From an uncultured Clostridia bacterium (lineage in GTDB: Bacteria; Bacillota; Clostridia; TANB77; CAG-508), in contig CAKPDW010000011.1 in assembly GCA_934149115.1 (NCBI GenBank), positions 1-29,072 on the forward strand: a stretch of 29,072 nt of DNA, written 5' to 3'. Shown piece by piece: positions 7,192-16,103 of the stretch. Position 1 is the first letter of the stretch. Each line of letters starts with the position of its first letter. The notes beneath the pieces are model-generated. The model did not search any database. It was not told the origin of the DNA and worked only from the letters and a program-made list of their open reading frames with translations. Made by a program: the position numbers and the translations under genes.

Positions 7192-8601
7192 ATGAATTTT
7201 GTAAATGAGAAATTGAATGAGTTTAATGAATATTTAAAAGGTAGAAAAGTTGCTATTATAGGGTTAGGAGTCAGTAATGTACCTTTAATAGATTATTTGA
7301 GAAAATATAAAGCAAAGGTTACAGTTTTTGATAATAGATCAATTGATAACATTGATAAATCTATTATGGACAAAGTTGTAGAATATGGAATGGAATTTTC
7401 TTTAGGAAAAGAAAGTTTATCAAAACTTAAAGGGTTTGATTTAATTTTTCGTTCACCAAGCTGTTTGCCAAATAAACCAGAATTAGTTGCAGAAGCTGAG
7501 AGAGGAGCAATAGTAACTACTGAAATAGAAATGTGTATTGAATTATGTCCTTGTAAAGTTATAGGAGTCACAGGCAGTGATGGAAAAACCACTACAACAA
7601 CATTAATTTCAGAAATCTTGAAAGAAGCAGGATACAATGTTTTTTTAGGAGGAAATATTGGAACGCCACTATTTACAAAAGTTAAAGATATGCTTCCAGA
7701 TGATATTGTTGTTCTAGAAATGAGCAGTTTTCAATTAATGAATATGACAGTTAGCCCCAATATAGCAGTAGTTACAAATGTTACACCTAATCATTTAGAC
7801 TATCATACAGATTTAGAAGAATATATAGAAGCAAAAAAATGTATTTTTAAATCTCAAAATGAAAATGATATTTTAATTCTAAATTATGATAATCCAGTAA
7901 CTAAAGAATTTGAAAAAGAAGCAAAAGGAAAAGTTATATTTTTTAGTGATCAAAAAAGACTAGACAATGGCTATATAGTTGATGAAGGTACAGTTAAATT
8001 TTGTGAAAATAAATTGAGAAAACATATTTTAAATGTAAGAGATGTTGCTTTAATTGGCAAACATAATTATCAAAATATCTGTGCAGCACTAGCAGCAACG
8101 GCTACTTTAGTTGATGAAGAAACTGCCAAAAGGGTAATCATTAAATTTAAAGGAGTTCCTCACAGACTTGAATTAGTAAAAATAAGTAAAAAAGACGTAA
8201 GATGGTATAATGATTCAGCTAGTTCATCTCCTACTAGAACAATATCAGGAATAAAATCTTTTTATAAAAAAGTAATATTAATAGCAGGAGGATACGATAA
8301 AAATTTAGATTACACACCTATCGCAAAACCAATTATCGAAGGAACAAAAGCAGTTATACTTATGGGAAGTACAAAAAATAAAATATATAATGCAGTTGAA
8401 AAAGAACTAGAAAATCAAAGAAAAAAATTAGATATATATGAAGCTTTTTCATTAGAAGAAGCAATTGACATTGCAAATGAAATATCAACACAAGGAGATA
8501 TAGTATTATTTTCACCAGCAAGTGCAAGCTTTGACATGTTCAAAAATGCCTATGATAGAGGCGACAAATACAAAGCAATAGTTAATAGAAAAATTGACTA
8601 A
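7192..8601 (+). CDS. murD: UDP-N-acetylmuramoyl-L-alanine--D-glutamate ligase MurD
   Basis: 469 residues from the ATG at 7192; an in-frame TTG two codons earlier is less likely because AGAGAGG is spaced better for the ATG. The N-terminal Rossmann strand AIIGLGVSNVPLIDYL (~21-36) binds the UDP-muramoyl substrate. The central ATPase loop GVTGSDGKTTT (~125-135), the NVTPNHLDYH segment and the C-terminal region with RLELV, YNDSASSSPT, ILIAGGYDKNLDY and LFSPASASFDMF are all diagnostic of MurD. MurD adds D-Glu to UDP-MurNAc-L-Ala in the cytoplasmic stage of peptidoglycan synthesis. Length is normal for the family. It follows the kinase gene closely and is not in a typical dcw cluster here. Confidence 0.97.
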   Translation: MNFVNEKLNEFNEYLKGRKVAIIGLGVSNVPLIDYLRKYKAKVTVFDNRSIDNIDKSIMDKVVEYGMEFSLGKESLSKLKGFDLIFRSPSCLPNKPELVAEAERGAIVTTEIEMCIELCPCKVIGVTGSDGKTTTTTLISEILKEAGYNVFLGGNIGTPLFTKVKDMLPDDIVVLEMSSFQLMNMTVSPNIAVVTNVTPNHLDYHTDLEEYIEAKKCIFKSQNENDILILNYDNPVTKEFEKEAKGKVIFFSDQKRLDNGYIVDEGTVKFCENKLRKHILNVRDVALIGKHNYQNICAALAATATLVDEETAKRVIIKFKGVPHRLELVKISKKDVRWYNDSASSSPTRTISGIKSFYKKVILIAGGYDKNLDYTPIAKPIIEGTKAVILMGSTKNKIYNAVEKELENQRKKLDIYEAFSLEEAIDIANEISTQGDIVLFSPASASFDMFKNAYDRGDKYKAIVNRKID

Positions 8602-8622
8602 TTACGTAATACATGATATAAT
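8594..8622 (+). promoter_or_regulatory. Strong sigma-A promoter overlapping the murD stop
   Basis: TTGACT (8594-8599), 17-base spacer, TATAAT (8617-8622). It overlaps the last codons of murD and gives a leader of about 100 bases before the 8728 gene. Confidence 0.75.
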
Positions 8623-8653
8623 TAATACGCATTTTGTAAAAAGAAAAAGCAAT

Positions 8654-8669
8654 CAGGTCAATTGACCTG
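8654..8669. promoter_or_regulatory. 16-bp perfect palindrome in the leader of 8728
   Basis: CAGGTCAATTGACCTG is a complete palindrome about 25 bp downstream of the expected transcription start. It is symmetrical enough to be a repressor operator for a dimeric regulator; as RNA it could only form a tight stem with a minimal loop. No regulator gene is adjacent. Confidence 0.45.
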
Positions 8670-8727
8670 TTCATCTCATAGAGTCACTCGTAAACATTGT
8701 TTTGAACATCATTAGGAGGTTTTTATT

Positions 8728-9192
8728 ATGCAGAAGAACAATGCACCGTTAAGTAGTGAAACAAAGGAATTGCTAAGAATTATAATTTTGATTAGCGTAT
8801 TATTGGGAACTTATTTTTTTGAAAATAGCATTATTAAACAGTGTGGAAAAGCCGGAGTAACGATTCCAATTGCTATTATGATAGTATTATGTGGAATGGG
8901 ATATATCTACACAATGGTTTTTACAAACGTACTGATTAAAATAATAATTGCTGTTTCAACAAAAAATGAAAAGAAAACTGATGATTTCGTTCAAGAAATT
9001 ATTGAGACTTTGAGAAGCCATGATTCAAGTTCACTGAAAAGTTTTTATAAACTATCAGGTTTATTTTGTTTTATGGGCATATTAGCTATTATGTATGCAG
9101 GCACAACAGCCAAAGATTTATTACAAATCATATGGTTGTTTGAACAAATAATTGTAATGTACATTTATAATTATTTGAAAGTAACTAGATAA
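8728..9192 (+). CDS. Four-TM membrane protein of unknown function
   Basis: 154 residues, unrecognised. Hydrophobic segments lie at about 16-34, 46-70, 107-127 and 131-148, separated by a charged cytoplasmic-looking loop (KNEKKTDDFVQEIIETLRSHD, ~84-103). No catalytic motif is visible. The start has AGGAGG 8 bases upstream and a strong promoter and palindrome further up. The next gene, 31 bases downstream with its own AGGAGGA site, encodes another small membrane protein and shares the terminator at 9602-9637, so the two form a bicistronic unit and may work together. Confidence 0.7.
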   Translation: MQKNNAPLSSETKELLRIIILISVLLGTYFFENSIIKQCGKAGVTIPIAIMIVLCGMGYIYTMVFTNVLIKIIIAVSTKNEKKTDDFVQEIIETLRSHDSSSLKSFYKLSGLFCFMGILAIMYAGTTAKDLLQIIWLFEQIIVMYIYNYLKVTR

Positions 9193-9223
9193 ATGCGTTT
9201 TTGTTATTTAGGAGGATTTCCAA

Positions 9224-9595
9224 ATGGAAGAACGGAAAAATTCTACAAAAAGATTTATTATCGAATGTTGTTTATTTATAATAGGATTAACAATATTTGA
9301 AATTTTAGTTACAAAAACTTTTGTTAATAATTACGTGAAAGAGCTTACAAATGCTAAACTCGCGATATTAATAATAGCAGCAACTTTGGGAGCAATAGTA
9401 TATACTGTAACAGTGCTTTTAGGTTGGAGATGTGTACTATGTCTCAAAATAAAAAAATACAAAGAAACAATAGTTTTATTCTTAATTATTATTGCAGCAC
9501 AATTTGCACTTTGGGGCTTTATGGCAGATGTATTTCCACTGATAGGAATAGCAGCACTATTTGTCATTATAGCAATGGTTGTTGTAAATAATTAG
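9224..9595 (+). CDS. Small four-TM membrane protein of unknown function
   Basis: 123 residues, unrecognised. A short basic N-terminus (MEERKNSTKRF) precedes four predicted membrane helices (about 11-30, 42-66, 78-97, 99-120) with a basic loop (KIKKYKE) between the second and third. AGGAGGA lies 7 bases before ATG. It is the second gene of the 8728-9595 unit and is followed at once by a strong terminator. No similarity to the preceding protein is evident apart from hydrophobicity. Confidence 0.7.
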   Translation: MEERKNSTKRFIIECCLFIIGLTIFEILVTKTFVNNYVKELTNAKLAILIIAATLGAIVYTVTVLLGWRCVLCLKIKKYKETIVLFLIIIAAQFALWGFMADVFPLIGIAALFVIIAMVVVNN

Positions 9596-9601
9596 CTTTT
9601 T

Positions 9602-9637
9602 AGGTAGTATGATTTAATTTTATCATACTACCTTTTT
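9602..9637 (+). terminator. Intrinsic terminator of the 8728-9595 unit
   Basis: A 12-bp perfect stem (9602-9613 with 9622-9633, core GGTAGTATGAT), an 8-base loop, then T5. Confidence 0.9.
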
Positions 9638-9724
9638 AAGTTTATATAAAAATACATTAACACAAATTTGAATATATAGAATATTAAAATAATTTTTAAA
9701 CATAATAAAATAGAGGTATGTTTA

Positions 9725-10804
9725 ATGATTATTGATATAGGATATTGGAGTAAAATTATAAAAAGAATTTTATACATTATTTTCATATTTACAATAGTAC
9801 TTCTTGTACTTAAATTAGCATGTTTTTTCATGCCATTCCTAATAGCTCTGGCCATTGCAAATTTAATAGAACCAATAATAAAATTTATAAACAAGAAAAC
9901 AAAATTATTAAGAAAAACATCTGCTATAATTTCACTAATTTTAATATTTGCATTTTTAATAGGAGTAATTACTTTAATAATTGTTGCAACAGTTTCAGAA
10001 GCAAGTAACTTACTAAAAGATTTCGGAACTCTGGGAAATAATGTGTTTAATAGCGTAGAAGAAATAAGCAATCTTTTAAAATTAGAAAATTTGAATGTAC
10101 CAATCGAAGTAAAAAACATAATTGTTGATGCAACTAATGGACTAATTTCACACTTGTTAGAATATCTAAAAAACTTTCTAATAGGCATTTTAAACCTGAT
10201 AACTCAAATTCCTGTTTTTGTAATATATTTTGTAATTACAATTTTAGCAACATATTTTATTTCTACTGATAGATTATCAATATTGGATGACTTAGAACAA
10301 AAATTTCCTAAGAGTTGGTTAAGAAAAGCTAATAAACATTTCAAAAGCACAACACTAGTTTTAGGAAAATATTTGAAAGCAGAATTAATACTAATATTTA
10401 TTTCTTTTATACTAGTCTTAATAGGATTATATATTTTTAAATATGTTGGATTAAATATAAGATCTCCATTTCTTATTGCACTTGGAATTGGATTTGTGGA
10501 TTTACTTCCAATACTAGGCTCAGGAACAGCAATGTTACCATGGGGAATAATAGAAATAATCATGGGAGATGTTACACTAGGAATTGCAATAATAGGATTA
10601 TTAATTTTCATATCATTAGTTAGACAATTTTTGGAGCCTAAAATCGTTTCAACTCATTTAGGCATCCATCCATTATATACTTTAATTTCAATGTATATAG
10701 GTTTTAAATTTAGTGGAATACTAGGATTATTAATTGGACCAATTGTTTTAATTATACTAATTAATTTTTTCTCAAGCTCAAAAATAATGACAAGAAAACG
10801 CTAG
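9725..10804 (+). CDS. ytvI: AI-2E family transporter, YtvI-like
   Basis: A 359-residue polytopic membrane protein. Hydrophobic pairs near the N-terminus (~15-50 and 60-85), a central charged amphipathic region (~95-150), and the C-terminal hallmark of the AI-2E/PerM family: GFVDLLPILGSGTAMLPWG, then LVRQFLEPKIVSTHLGIHPL and GLLIGPIVLIIL. The length and the short N-terminus match the spore-formation-associated YtvI branch rather than longer PerM or TqsA proteins. Transport substrates of this branch are not established; a link to sporulation is family knowledge only. GAGGTATGTTTA precedes the ATG. Its TAG stop shares a CTAG with the stop of the convergent gene. Confidence 0.85.
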   Translation: MIIDIGYWSKIIKRILYIIFIFTIVLLVLKLACFFMPFLIALAIANLIEPIIKFINKKTKLLRKTSAIISLILIFAFLIGVITLIIVATVSEASNLLKDFGTLGNNVFNSVEEISNLLKLENLNVPIEVKNIIVDATNGLISHLLEYLKNFLIGILNLITQIPVFVIYFVITILATYFISTDRLSILDDLEQKFPKSWLRKANKHFKSTTLVLGKYLKAELILIFISFILVLIGLYIFKYVGLNIRSPFLIALGIGFVDLLPILGSGTAMLPWGIIEIIMGDVTLGIAIIGLLIFISLVRQFLEPKIVSTHLGIHPLYTLISMYIGFKFSGILGLLIGPIVLIILINFFSSSKIMTRKR

Positions 10805-11364
10805 AAAGTTGCACTTGTTGGAACATAAGTGTCATCAGGAGGATAAACAAAATCATCAGCAGGTTTATCTACATTCTCAATTTTAGTTATTTCAAGCACA
10901 GGAATATCGCCATCAAGAAAACCTTTTTTTATTGTACCAGTAACCTTCACCCATGAATAATTAGCAAAATCATTTATAGTAGAACATTCTGACAAAAAAC
11001 CAACTACAACTGTTTGATTAGCCTGATTTACAATCATATTTCTAGCTAAAACAAATTGATTTTCCTGCAAATAATTTATTTTATAAACATAGCCAGTAAA
11101 ACTTATTTGTTTACCAATATAATCATCAATATTTTCATGAACAGCTTTTAAAACATTAGTATATTGATTTGATTTAATTTCAGTAATATCATTATTAGAA
11201 AAACAAGTATCCTCGACAACAAAATTTTCTGAGTTATAATTCTTCATTTCAAAAAAAAGTTTATAAATTGAAAGAATTAAAATAACTAAACAAATAATGA
11301 TAAAGAAAAGGAGAATCCCTTTAAATACCTTGTTTTTATTGATTTTAAAATTATAAATATGCAT
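10801..11364 (-). CDS. Membrane-anchored protein with DUF1980/TIGR03943-like C-terminal domain
   Basis: 187 residues. One membrane anchor at about 16-38 (GILLFFIIICLVILILSIY), then an extracytoplasmic part. Residues ~80-175 match the soluble C-terminal half of TIGR03943/DUF1980 proteins: QISFTGYVYK, FVLARNMI, VGFLSEC, WVKVTGTIKKG, PVLEITKIE and the terminal P-x-D-x-[FY]-V-Y-P signature (PADDFVYP). The usual paired Cys after the FV-[AI]-R element are not present. Such domains normally partner a DUF318-type permease, which is absent here, so this may be a solo derivative. AGGTAGGA lies ahead of ATG. It converges with ytvI, with a 4-bp overlap of the two stops. Confidence 0.6.
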   Translation of the reverse strand: MHIYNFKINKNKVFKGILLFFIIICLVILILSIYKLFFEMKNYNSENFVVEDTCFSNNDITEIKSNQYTNVLKAVHENIDDYIGKQISFTGYVYKINYLQENQFVLARNMIVNQANQTVVVGFLSECSTINDFANYSWVKVTGTIKKGFLDGDIPVLEITKIENVDKPADDFVYPPDDTYVPTSATF

Positions 11365-11486
11365 AACAAAATCCTACCTAAAAATAAATTTATTAAATAC
11401 TATGAAATATTTTATAGATTATTCCTTGCTATTTCAAAAAATTAATGATATATTTATCGATAGTTAATAATTAGGAGGCAAATCAG

Positions 11487-14237
11487 ATGGGTTTATTTAA
11501 ATCTTATAGTGAAAAAGAAGTAAAAAGAGTTCAACCTATAGTAAACAAAATTAATAGTTTAGAACCTGAAATGGAAAAGTTAACAGATGCAGAGCTAAGA
11601 GCTAAAAAAGATTATTTTAAGAAACAATTAGCTGAAGGCAAAACTCTTGATGATATCTTACCAGAAGCATTTGCAGTTGTAAGAGAGGCATCAAAAAGAG
11701 TTTTAGAATTGAGACATTATGATGTGCAATTAGTTGGTGGTATTATATTACATCAAGGTAGAATTGCTGAAATGAAAACTGGTGAAGGAAAAACATTAGT
11801 TGCTTCATTACCAATATACTTAAATGCACTTACAGGAAAAGGTGTTCATTTAATTACAGTTAATGATTACCTAGCTAAGAGAGATAGTGAGTGGATGGGC
11901 AAATTATACAAATTCTTAGGTTTATCTGTTGGATTAAATATTTCAAGAATGAATCAACAAGATAAACAAAAAGCATATGCATGTGATGTAACATATGGAA
12001 CAAATAATGAATTTGGATTTGATTATTTGAGAGATAACATGGTTATTCACAAAGAAGATATGGTTCAAAGAGGATTAGAATATGCAATCGTCGATGAGAT
12101 TGATAGTATCTTAATTGATGAGGCTAGAACACCACTTATCATATCTGGTAGAGCAAATAAATCATCTGATTTATACAAAAGAGCTGATGATTTCGTAAAA
12201 AGATTACAAGCAAAAGTTATCATCGAAGAAGATATTAAAGATGAAGCACAATTAGAAGATAATGAAAAATATGATTACATTGTAGACTTAAAAGCAAAAA
12301 CAGCAACATTAACACAAAAAGGTATTAAGAAAGCTGAAGAATATTTCCAAGTTGAAAACTTTAATGATTTAGACAATACAGATATCGTTCATAATGTTAA
12401 CCAAGCATTAAAAGCACATGGTGTTATGAAAAGAGATAAAGACTACATCGTTAAAGACGGAGAAGTATTAATTGTTGATGAGTTTACAGGTAGAATTATG
12501 TATGGAAGAAGATATAATGCTGGATTACATCAAGCAATTGAAGCAAAAGAAGGAGTAAAAATTGCAGATGAACAAAAAACTCTAGCAAATATCACATTCC
12601 AAAATTACTTTAGAATGTATAATAAGTTAGCTGGTATGACAGGTACTGCAAAAACAGAAGAAGAAGAATTCAGAGAGATTTATAATTTGGACGTTGTTTG
12701 TATTCCTACAAACTTACCAGTTGCTAGAAAAGATATGAATGATATCATATATAAAAATGAAAAAGTTAAATTTAATGCTGTTGTTGAGGATATCAAAAAA
12801 TCTCATGAAAAAGGACAACCAGTATTGGTTGGTACAGTTTCAATTGATAAATCAGAAAGATTAAGTAAATTACTTAAAAAAGCTGGAATTCCTCATGAAG
12901 TATTGAATGCTAAGTTCCATGAAAAAGAAGCTGAAATAATTGCTCAAGCTGGTAAATATGGAGCTGTTACAATTGCTACTAACATGGCAGGTCGTGGTAC
13001 TGATATTATGCTTGGTGGAAACACTGAATATATGGCAAAACAAGAAATGAAAAGAGCAGGATACACTAACGATCTTATAGTTCAAGCATCAGCACATAAT
13101 GAAACAAAAGACGAAAAAGTTATTGAAGCAAGAAAAACATTTAATGAATTAGAAGCAAAATTCAAGAAACAAATAAAAGAAGAAAAAGAAAAAGTTATTG
13201 CTGCAGGTGGTTTAAAAATCATTGGTACAGAAAGACACGAATCAAGAAGAATTGACAACCAGTTACGTGGACGTAGTGGTCGTCAAGGAGATCCAGGTGA
13301 ATCAATATTCTATATTGGATTAGATGATGATTTAATGAAAATATTTGGTGGTGACAAAGTTACAGCAGTATATAATGCATTAAAAGCAGATGAAAACATG
13401 CCAATTCAATTCAAACCAATATCAAAAGCAGTTGAATCTGCACAAAAGAAAGTTGAAAGCAGAAACTTCTCAATCAGAAAACACGTATTAAGCTATGATG
13501 ACGTAATGAATACACAAAGAGAAATCATATACAAACAAAGGAGAGAAGTTCTTGATGGAGAAGACGTTACAGAATCAATCAAAAACATGATAAAAGAAGC
13601 CTGTGCCCTAATAGTTGACACTTACAGAGGAGAACTATTAGAAAAGAATCCAGACACAGGAGCATTCCTAATAGAAGTACAAAACGGACTAAACATAAAA
13701 GAACTAGACTCATTAAAGAAAGACAAAATTGATCCAGAAGAAATCTTAGCAGAGATGCAAGAAAAAGCATTAGCAACATATGAAGCAAAGAAAGAAGAAA
13801 TTGGAGAAGAACCATTCAAAGAACTTGAAAGAATTGTTTTATTAAAAGTTGTTGATTCAAAATGGATGGATCATATTGACGCAATGGACGAATTAAAAAA
13901 TGGTATAGGACTTCGTGCATATGGACAAAAAGATCCAGTTATCCAATACCAAATTGAAGGTTCAGACATGTTCGAGGAAATGATTAATAGTATCAAATTA
14001 GAAGTAACTAAAATTTTAATGTGTGTAAAGAAACGTGAAGGATATGAAAGAAGAAGCACAGTTAAAATTACAGGTGAAGGTAGAGAAGATATTGATGGAA
14101 TGATTAATCCTGAACTAGCTCAAGAAGAAAAGAAAAAAGTAAAAGCACCAATAGTAAATGAAGGACCAAAAGTAGGTAGAAATGACTTATGCCCATGTGG
14201 AAGTGGTAAAAAGTACAAAAACTGTTGTGGCAAATAA
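11487..14237 (+). CDS. secA: SecA, preprotein translocase ATPase
   Basis: A full-length 916-residue SecA, the motor that drives unfolded proteins through SecYEG. Visible: Walker A MKTGEGKT near residues 95-102, YGTNNEFGFDYLRDN, DEAD-like VDEIDSILIDEARTPLIISG near 202-220, the preprotein-crosslinking domain, GMTGTAKTEEEEF, IATNMAGRGTDI and the RQGDPGES helicase motif VI region, helical scaffold WMDHID, and the C-terminal zinc-binding SEC-C tail (CPCGSGKKYKNCC), which contacts SecB-like partners and lipids. TAGGAGG lies 9 bases before ATG. No T-tailed terminator follows directly; the nearest on this strand is inside the insertion sequence at 14446. Confidence 0.98.
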   Translation: MGLFKSYSEKEVKRVQPIVNKINSLEPEMEKLTDAELRAKKDYFKKQLAEGKTLDDILPEAFAVVREASKRVLELRHYDVQLVGGIILHQGRIAEMKTGEGKTLVASLPIYLNALTGKGVHLITVNDYLAKRDSEWMGKLYKFLGLSVGLNISRMNQQDKQKAYACDVTYGTNNEFGFDYLRDNMVIHKEDMVQRGLEYAIVDEIDSILIDEARTPLIISGRANKSSDLYKRADDFVKRLQAKVIIEEDIKDEAQLEDNEKYDYIVDLKAKTATLTQKGIKKAEEYFQVENFNDLDNTDIVHNVNQALKAHGVMKRDKDYIVKDGEVLIVDEFTGRIMYGRRYNAGLHQAIEAKEGVKIADEQKTLANITFQNYFRMYNKLAGMTGTAKTEEEEFREIYNLDVVCIPTNLPVARKDMNDIIYKNEKVKFNAVVEDIKKSHEKGQPVLVGTVSIDKSERLSKLLKKAGIPHEVLNAKFHEKEAEIIAQAGKYGAVTIATNMAGRGTDIMLGGNTEYMAKQEMKRAGYTNDLIVQASAHNETKDEKVIEARKTFNELEAKFKKQIKEEKEKVIAAGGLKIIGTERHESRRIDNQLRGRSGRQGDPGESIFYIGLDDDLMKIFGGDKVTAVYNALKADENMPIQFKPISKAVESAQKKVESRNFSIRKHVLSYDDVMNTQREIIYKQRREVLDGEDVTESIKNMIKEACALIVDTYRGELLEKNPDTGAFLIEVQNGLNIKELDSLKKDKIDPEEILAEMQEKALATYEAKKEEIGEEPFKELERIVLLKVVDSKWMDHIDAMDELKNGIGLRAYGQKDPVIQYQIEGSDMFEEMINSIKLEVTKILMCVKKREGYERRSTVKITGEGREDIDGMINPELAQEEKKKVKAPIVNEGPKVGRNDLCPCGSGKKYKNCCGK

Positions 14238-14321
14238 CCTCGCAAACCCTTATAAAATAAGGAATTGTTAAAAATAGAAAAAATGATAAATTTGTCTACA
14301 GATGACAATTTGTTCACGACT

Positions 14322-14349
14322 TGTCCACATAGCATAAATAATGTGGACA
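14322..14349. other. Hairpin downstream of secA without T-run
   Basis: TGTCCACAT (14322-14330) pairs with ATGTGGACA (14341-14349). It sits in the 160-bp gap between secA and the insertion sequence, which otherwise holds only a weaker TGTC/GACA hairpin at about 14291-14310 and no gene. It lacks a T-tract, so it may stabilise the mRNA end rather than terminate. Confidence 0.45.
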
Positions 14350-14445
14350 GAATTAAAAAATAAGTAAAAAGGATGCCAACATCATTTTTGCTCGTAATTA
14401 GTGTCAAGAAGTTTCGGAAAATAGACCAATAATATAATAACTACC

Positions 14446-14487
14446 AGAAACATAAGGATAAGATAGATTATCTTTATGTTTCTTTTT
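14446..14487 (+). terminator. IS-borne terminator facing incoming secA transcription
   Basis: AGAAACATAAGGATAA (14446-14461) pairs with 14468-14483 over 16 bp with one G-T pair, 6-base loop, followed by T5 on the plus strand. It sits between the left repeat and the transposase 3' end and would stop transcripts from secA before they run antisense through the transposase gene. Confidence 0.75.
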
Positions 14488-15928
14488 AAATATTAATATC
14501 AAATGAAATATCATGTGCTATATTATTTAACATAGTATAAGTATTAGTTTTTAATCCATAATTTAAAATAGGAATATTATGAAGTTTATCTTTAGTAAAT
14601 ATTTCATAGTCATAAGTGTTTTCATCAATTGTTGTTGATTTTTTTCTTGAATATGAATCTAAGTATAATTTAAAAATATTTATATCATTATTTTTATAAT
14701 CATTTAATTTAAGATATTTTTCTATTCGATTACTAGAAAATCCCTTGGGCCTAGAAGAAAAAAATGAAGCTATTAAGTGTGATATATGACTTTCCATAGA
14801 TGATCCAATATCTAGTTCTAACATAGATTTTATATGAGAATAGTTGTTAATTATATAGTTAAGTTTTTTAGTAATAATATCGTTACGCTTTGGATTATTA
14901 TAAATGATGGTATTAACAGCATCAATAAAATAGGATTTTGATTTTTTATTAAAAATATGTAGTAGATAATATCTTTCATCTGAATCTGTTGTAATATGAT
15001 GAATGGCTTGTTTAAAGTGAAATTCACATAAGAAAAATTTAACTGAATTATTAGTATCTAGTCTTAATTCAGGAATACCAGCTTTAATCCAAGAGGCACC
15101 ATCAGCTAAAAGACAAATATTTTTAATTTTAGAAAAATCATATTTTTTTGCGATGAAGTCCATAAATTTAGGCCAAGCTTTAGAGGAACAACAAGAAAAT
15201 ACAGAGCGATTTACTAATTTACGTCTATGTTTACTAATGTTTATTACATTTTCAAAAGTTACAAAACATTTAACCATAATATCTTTAGAAGTATCCTGAG
15301 CTCCAATATATTTTTCATTAGCCATAACATAAAGCGTATCAGGAGTGTTAACCGATTTAGGGACAATATTAGGAACATACCAGTGCTTAATCCAATTATG
15401 AACAGATTGTCGTGGAATATTATTAATAGTAGAGTTTGTTTCAAAATAGGAAATATCACTAATAAAAGCAGAAGTATCACGAACAGCTTGAGCTTGAGAG
15501 GTGGAAATAGCTTTAACAATTGGGTCATAATGGTCAAATTTAGGTAAATCTAAAATCTTATCTATATAAAAAAATTTTTTATTAGAATTTTTAGAAACAT
15601 AGTAAGTTCTATAAAAGGTAATTTCACCAACAATAGTGATAAGTGTTCGAGGAACATTATTTTTATTAATATAGTAACGAGATTTCCTATAAACAGAGTT
15701 TTTAAATTCTTTGTCTAGTTCTTCAAAAGTAGATATAACAATAGATATAACAATATCTCTAGCAATTTGTTGGGATTTAAACATAATATCAAAATAATTA
15801 TTAGAAGAATTATTACAAAAAAGATTGTTTAGCAAAAATTCGATATTATTAAATAAATTTAAAGAAATAATATTAAATATTTTATTTTTTAGTACATTTT
15901 TTAATTTTTGTGATATAATAGTTTTCAT
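14486..15928 (-). CDS. ISLre2 family transposase (UPF0236-like)
   Basis: 480 residues, the normal size for this family. Recognisable elements: N-terminal helical domain; ITIVGEITFYRTYY (~95-108); MANEKYIGAQ; the conserved LLADGASWIKAGIP near residue 270 and FFLCEFHFKQAIHH shortly after, which contain acidic residues expected of a DDE-type active site; and the C-terminal SSMESHISHLIASFFSSRPKGFS stretch with its catalytic-type glutamate. The frame appears uninterrupted, so it may still be active. The start codon at 15928 is preceded by AAAGGA at 7 bases, but this site lies inside a hairpin arm (see next feature). Confidence 0.9.
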   Translation of the reverse strand: MKTIISQKLKNVLKNKIFNIISLNLFNNIEFLLNNLFCNNSSNNYFDIMFKSQQIARDIVISIVISTFEELDKEFKNSVYRKSRYYINKNNVPRTLITIVGEITFYRTYYVSKNSNKKFFYIDKILDLPKFDHYDPIVKAISTSQAQAVRDTSAFISDISYFETNSTINNIPRQSVHNWIKHWYVPNIVPKSVNTPDTLYVMANEKYIGAQDTSKDIMVKCFVTFENVINISKHRRKLVNRSVFSCCSSKAWPKFMDFIAKKYDFSKIKNICLLADGASWIKAGIPELRLDTNNSVKFFLCEFHFKQAIHHITTDSDERYYLLHIFNKKSKSYFIDAVNTIIYNNPKRNDIITKKLNYIINNYSHIKSMLELDIGSSMESHISHLIASFFSSRPKGFSSNRIEKYLKLNDYKNNDINIFKLYLDSYSRKKSTTIDENTYDYEIFTKDKLHNIPILNYGLKTNTYTMLNNIAHDISFDINI

Positions 15929-15987
15929 AAGGAAGTCCTTTCTTTGATTTATTTTGAAAGTAAATTATTATATCAAAGGACTTCCTT
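15929..15987 (-). promoter_or_regulatory. Transposase promoter inside an RBS-sequestering hairpin
   Basis: Two perfect 13-base complementary arms lie at 15929-15941 and 15975-15987. The arm next to the start codon contains the AAAGGA ribosome binding site. Between the arms, on the minus strand, is TGA-TATAAT (TATAAT at 15972-15967). A transcript starting from this promoter (about 15960) lacks the upstream arm and leaves the RBS free, whereas a transcript entering from outside contains both arms and hides it. This is the logic known from IS10 and IS50; here it is inferred from sequence. Confidence 0.65.
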
Positions 15988-16033
15988 TTTGTATATTCCG
16001 AAACCATTTTACACTATCAAGTTAGTTACATTG

Positions 16034-16062
16034 TTGTATATTTTTTGGTTTTATGATATAAA
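16034..16062 (+). promoter_or_regulatory. Putative promoter of island unit A
   Basis: TTGTAT (16034-16039), 17-base spacer, TATAAA (16057-16062), just outside the IS right end and 42 bp before the first island gene. Confidence 0.5.
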
Positions 16063-16103
16063 TATATTGTATTATTATATCGAATTTATTGGAGGAACAA
16101 AAG

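Larger units (their letters stand above)
14399..16016 (-). mobile_element. ISLre2-type insertion sequence
   Basis: A single transposase gene is bracketed by imperfect 25-bp inverted repeats: 14399-14423 and 15992-16016 agree at about 20 of 25 positions when one is reverse-complemented (shared TAGTGT and GTTTCGGAA blocks). Total about 1.6 kb, typical of single-ORF elements. I cannot see a clear target-site duplication: the flanks (...GCTCGTAAT left, TCAAGTTAG right) do not match, so either the exact ends differ by a few bases or the duplication has decayed. It is at the secA-side border of the accessory island. Confidence 0.8.

Noticed and set aside
9628..10188. 186-codon minus-strand open frame opposite the ytvI-like gene
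   Set aside because: It is a shadow of a hydrophobic AT-rich gene: it lies wholly inside the AI-2E family frame, has no ribosome binding site and would overlap the terminator at 9602-9637.
14322..14349. Intrinsic terminator directly after secA
   Set aside because: The stem is only 9 bp and is followed by GAATTAAAAAA, not a T-run; kept only as a hairpin.
14389..16025. Target-site duplication for the insertion sequence
   Set aside because: No matching direct repeat of 8-10 bp flanks the inverted repeats as I place them, so none is claimed.
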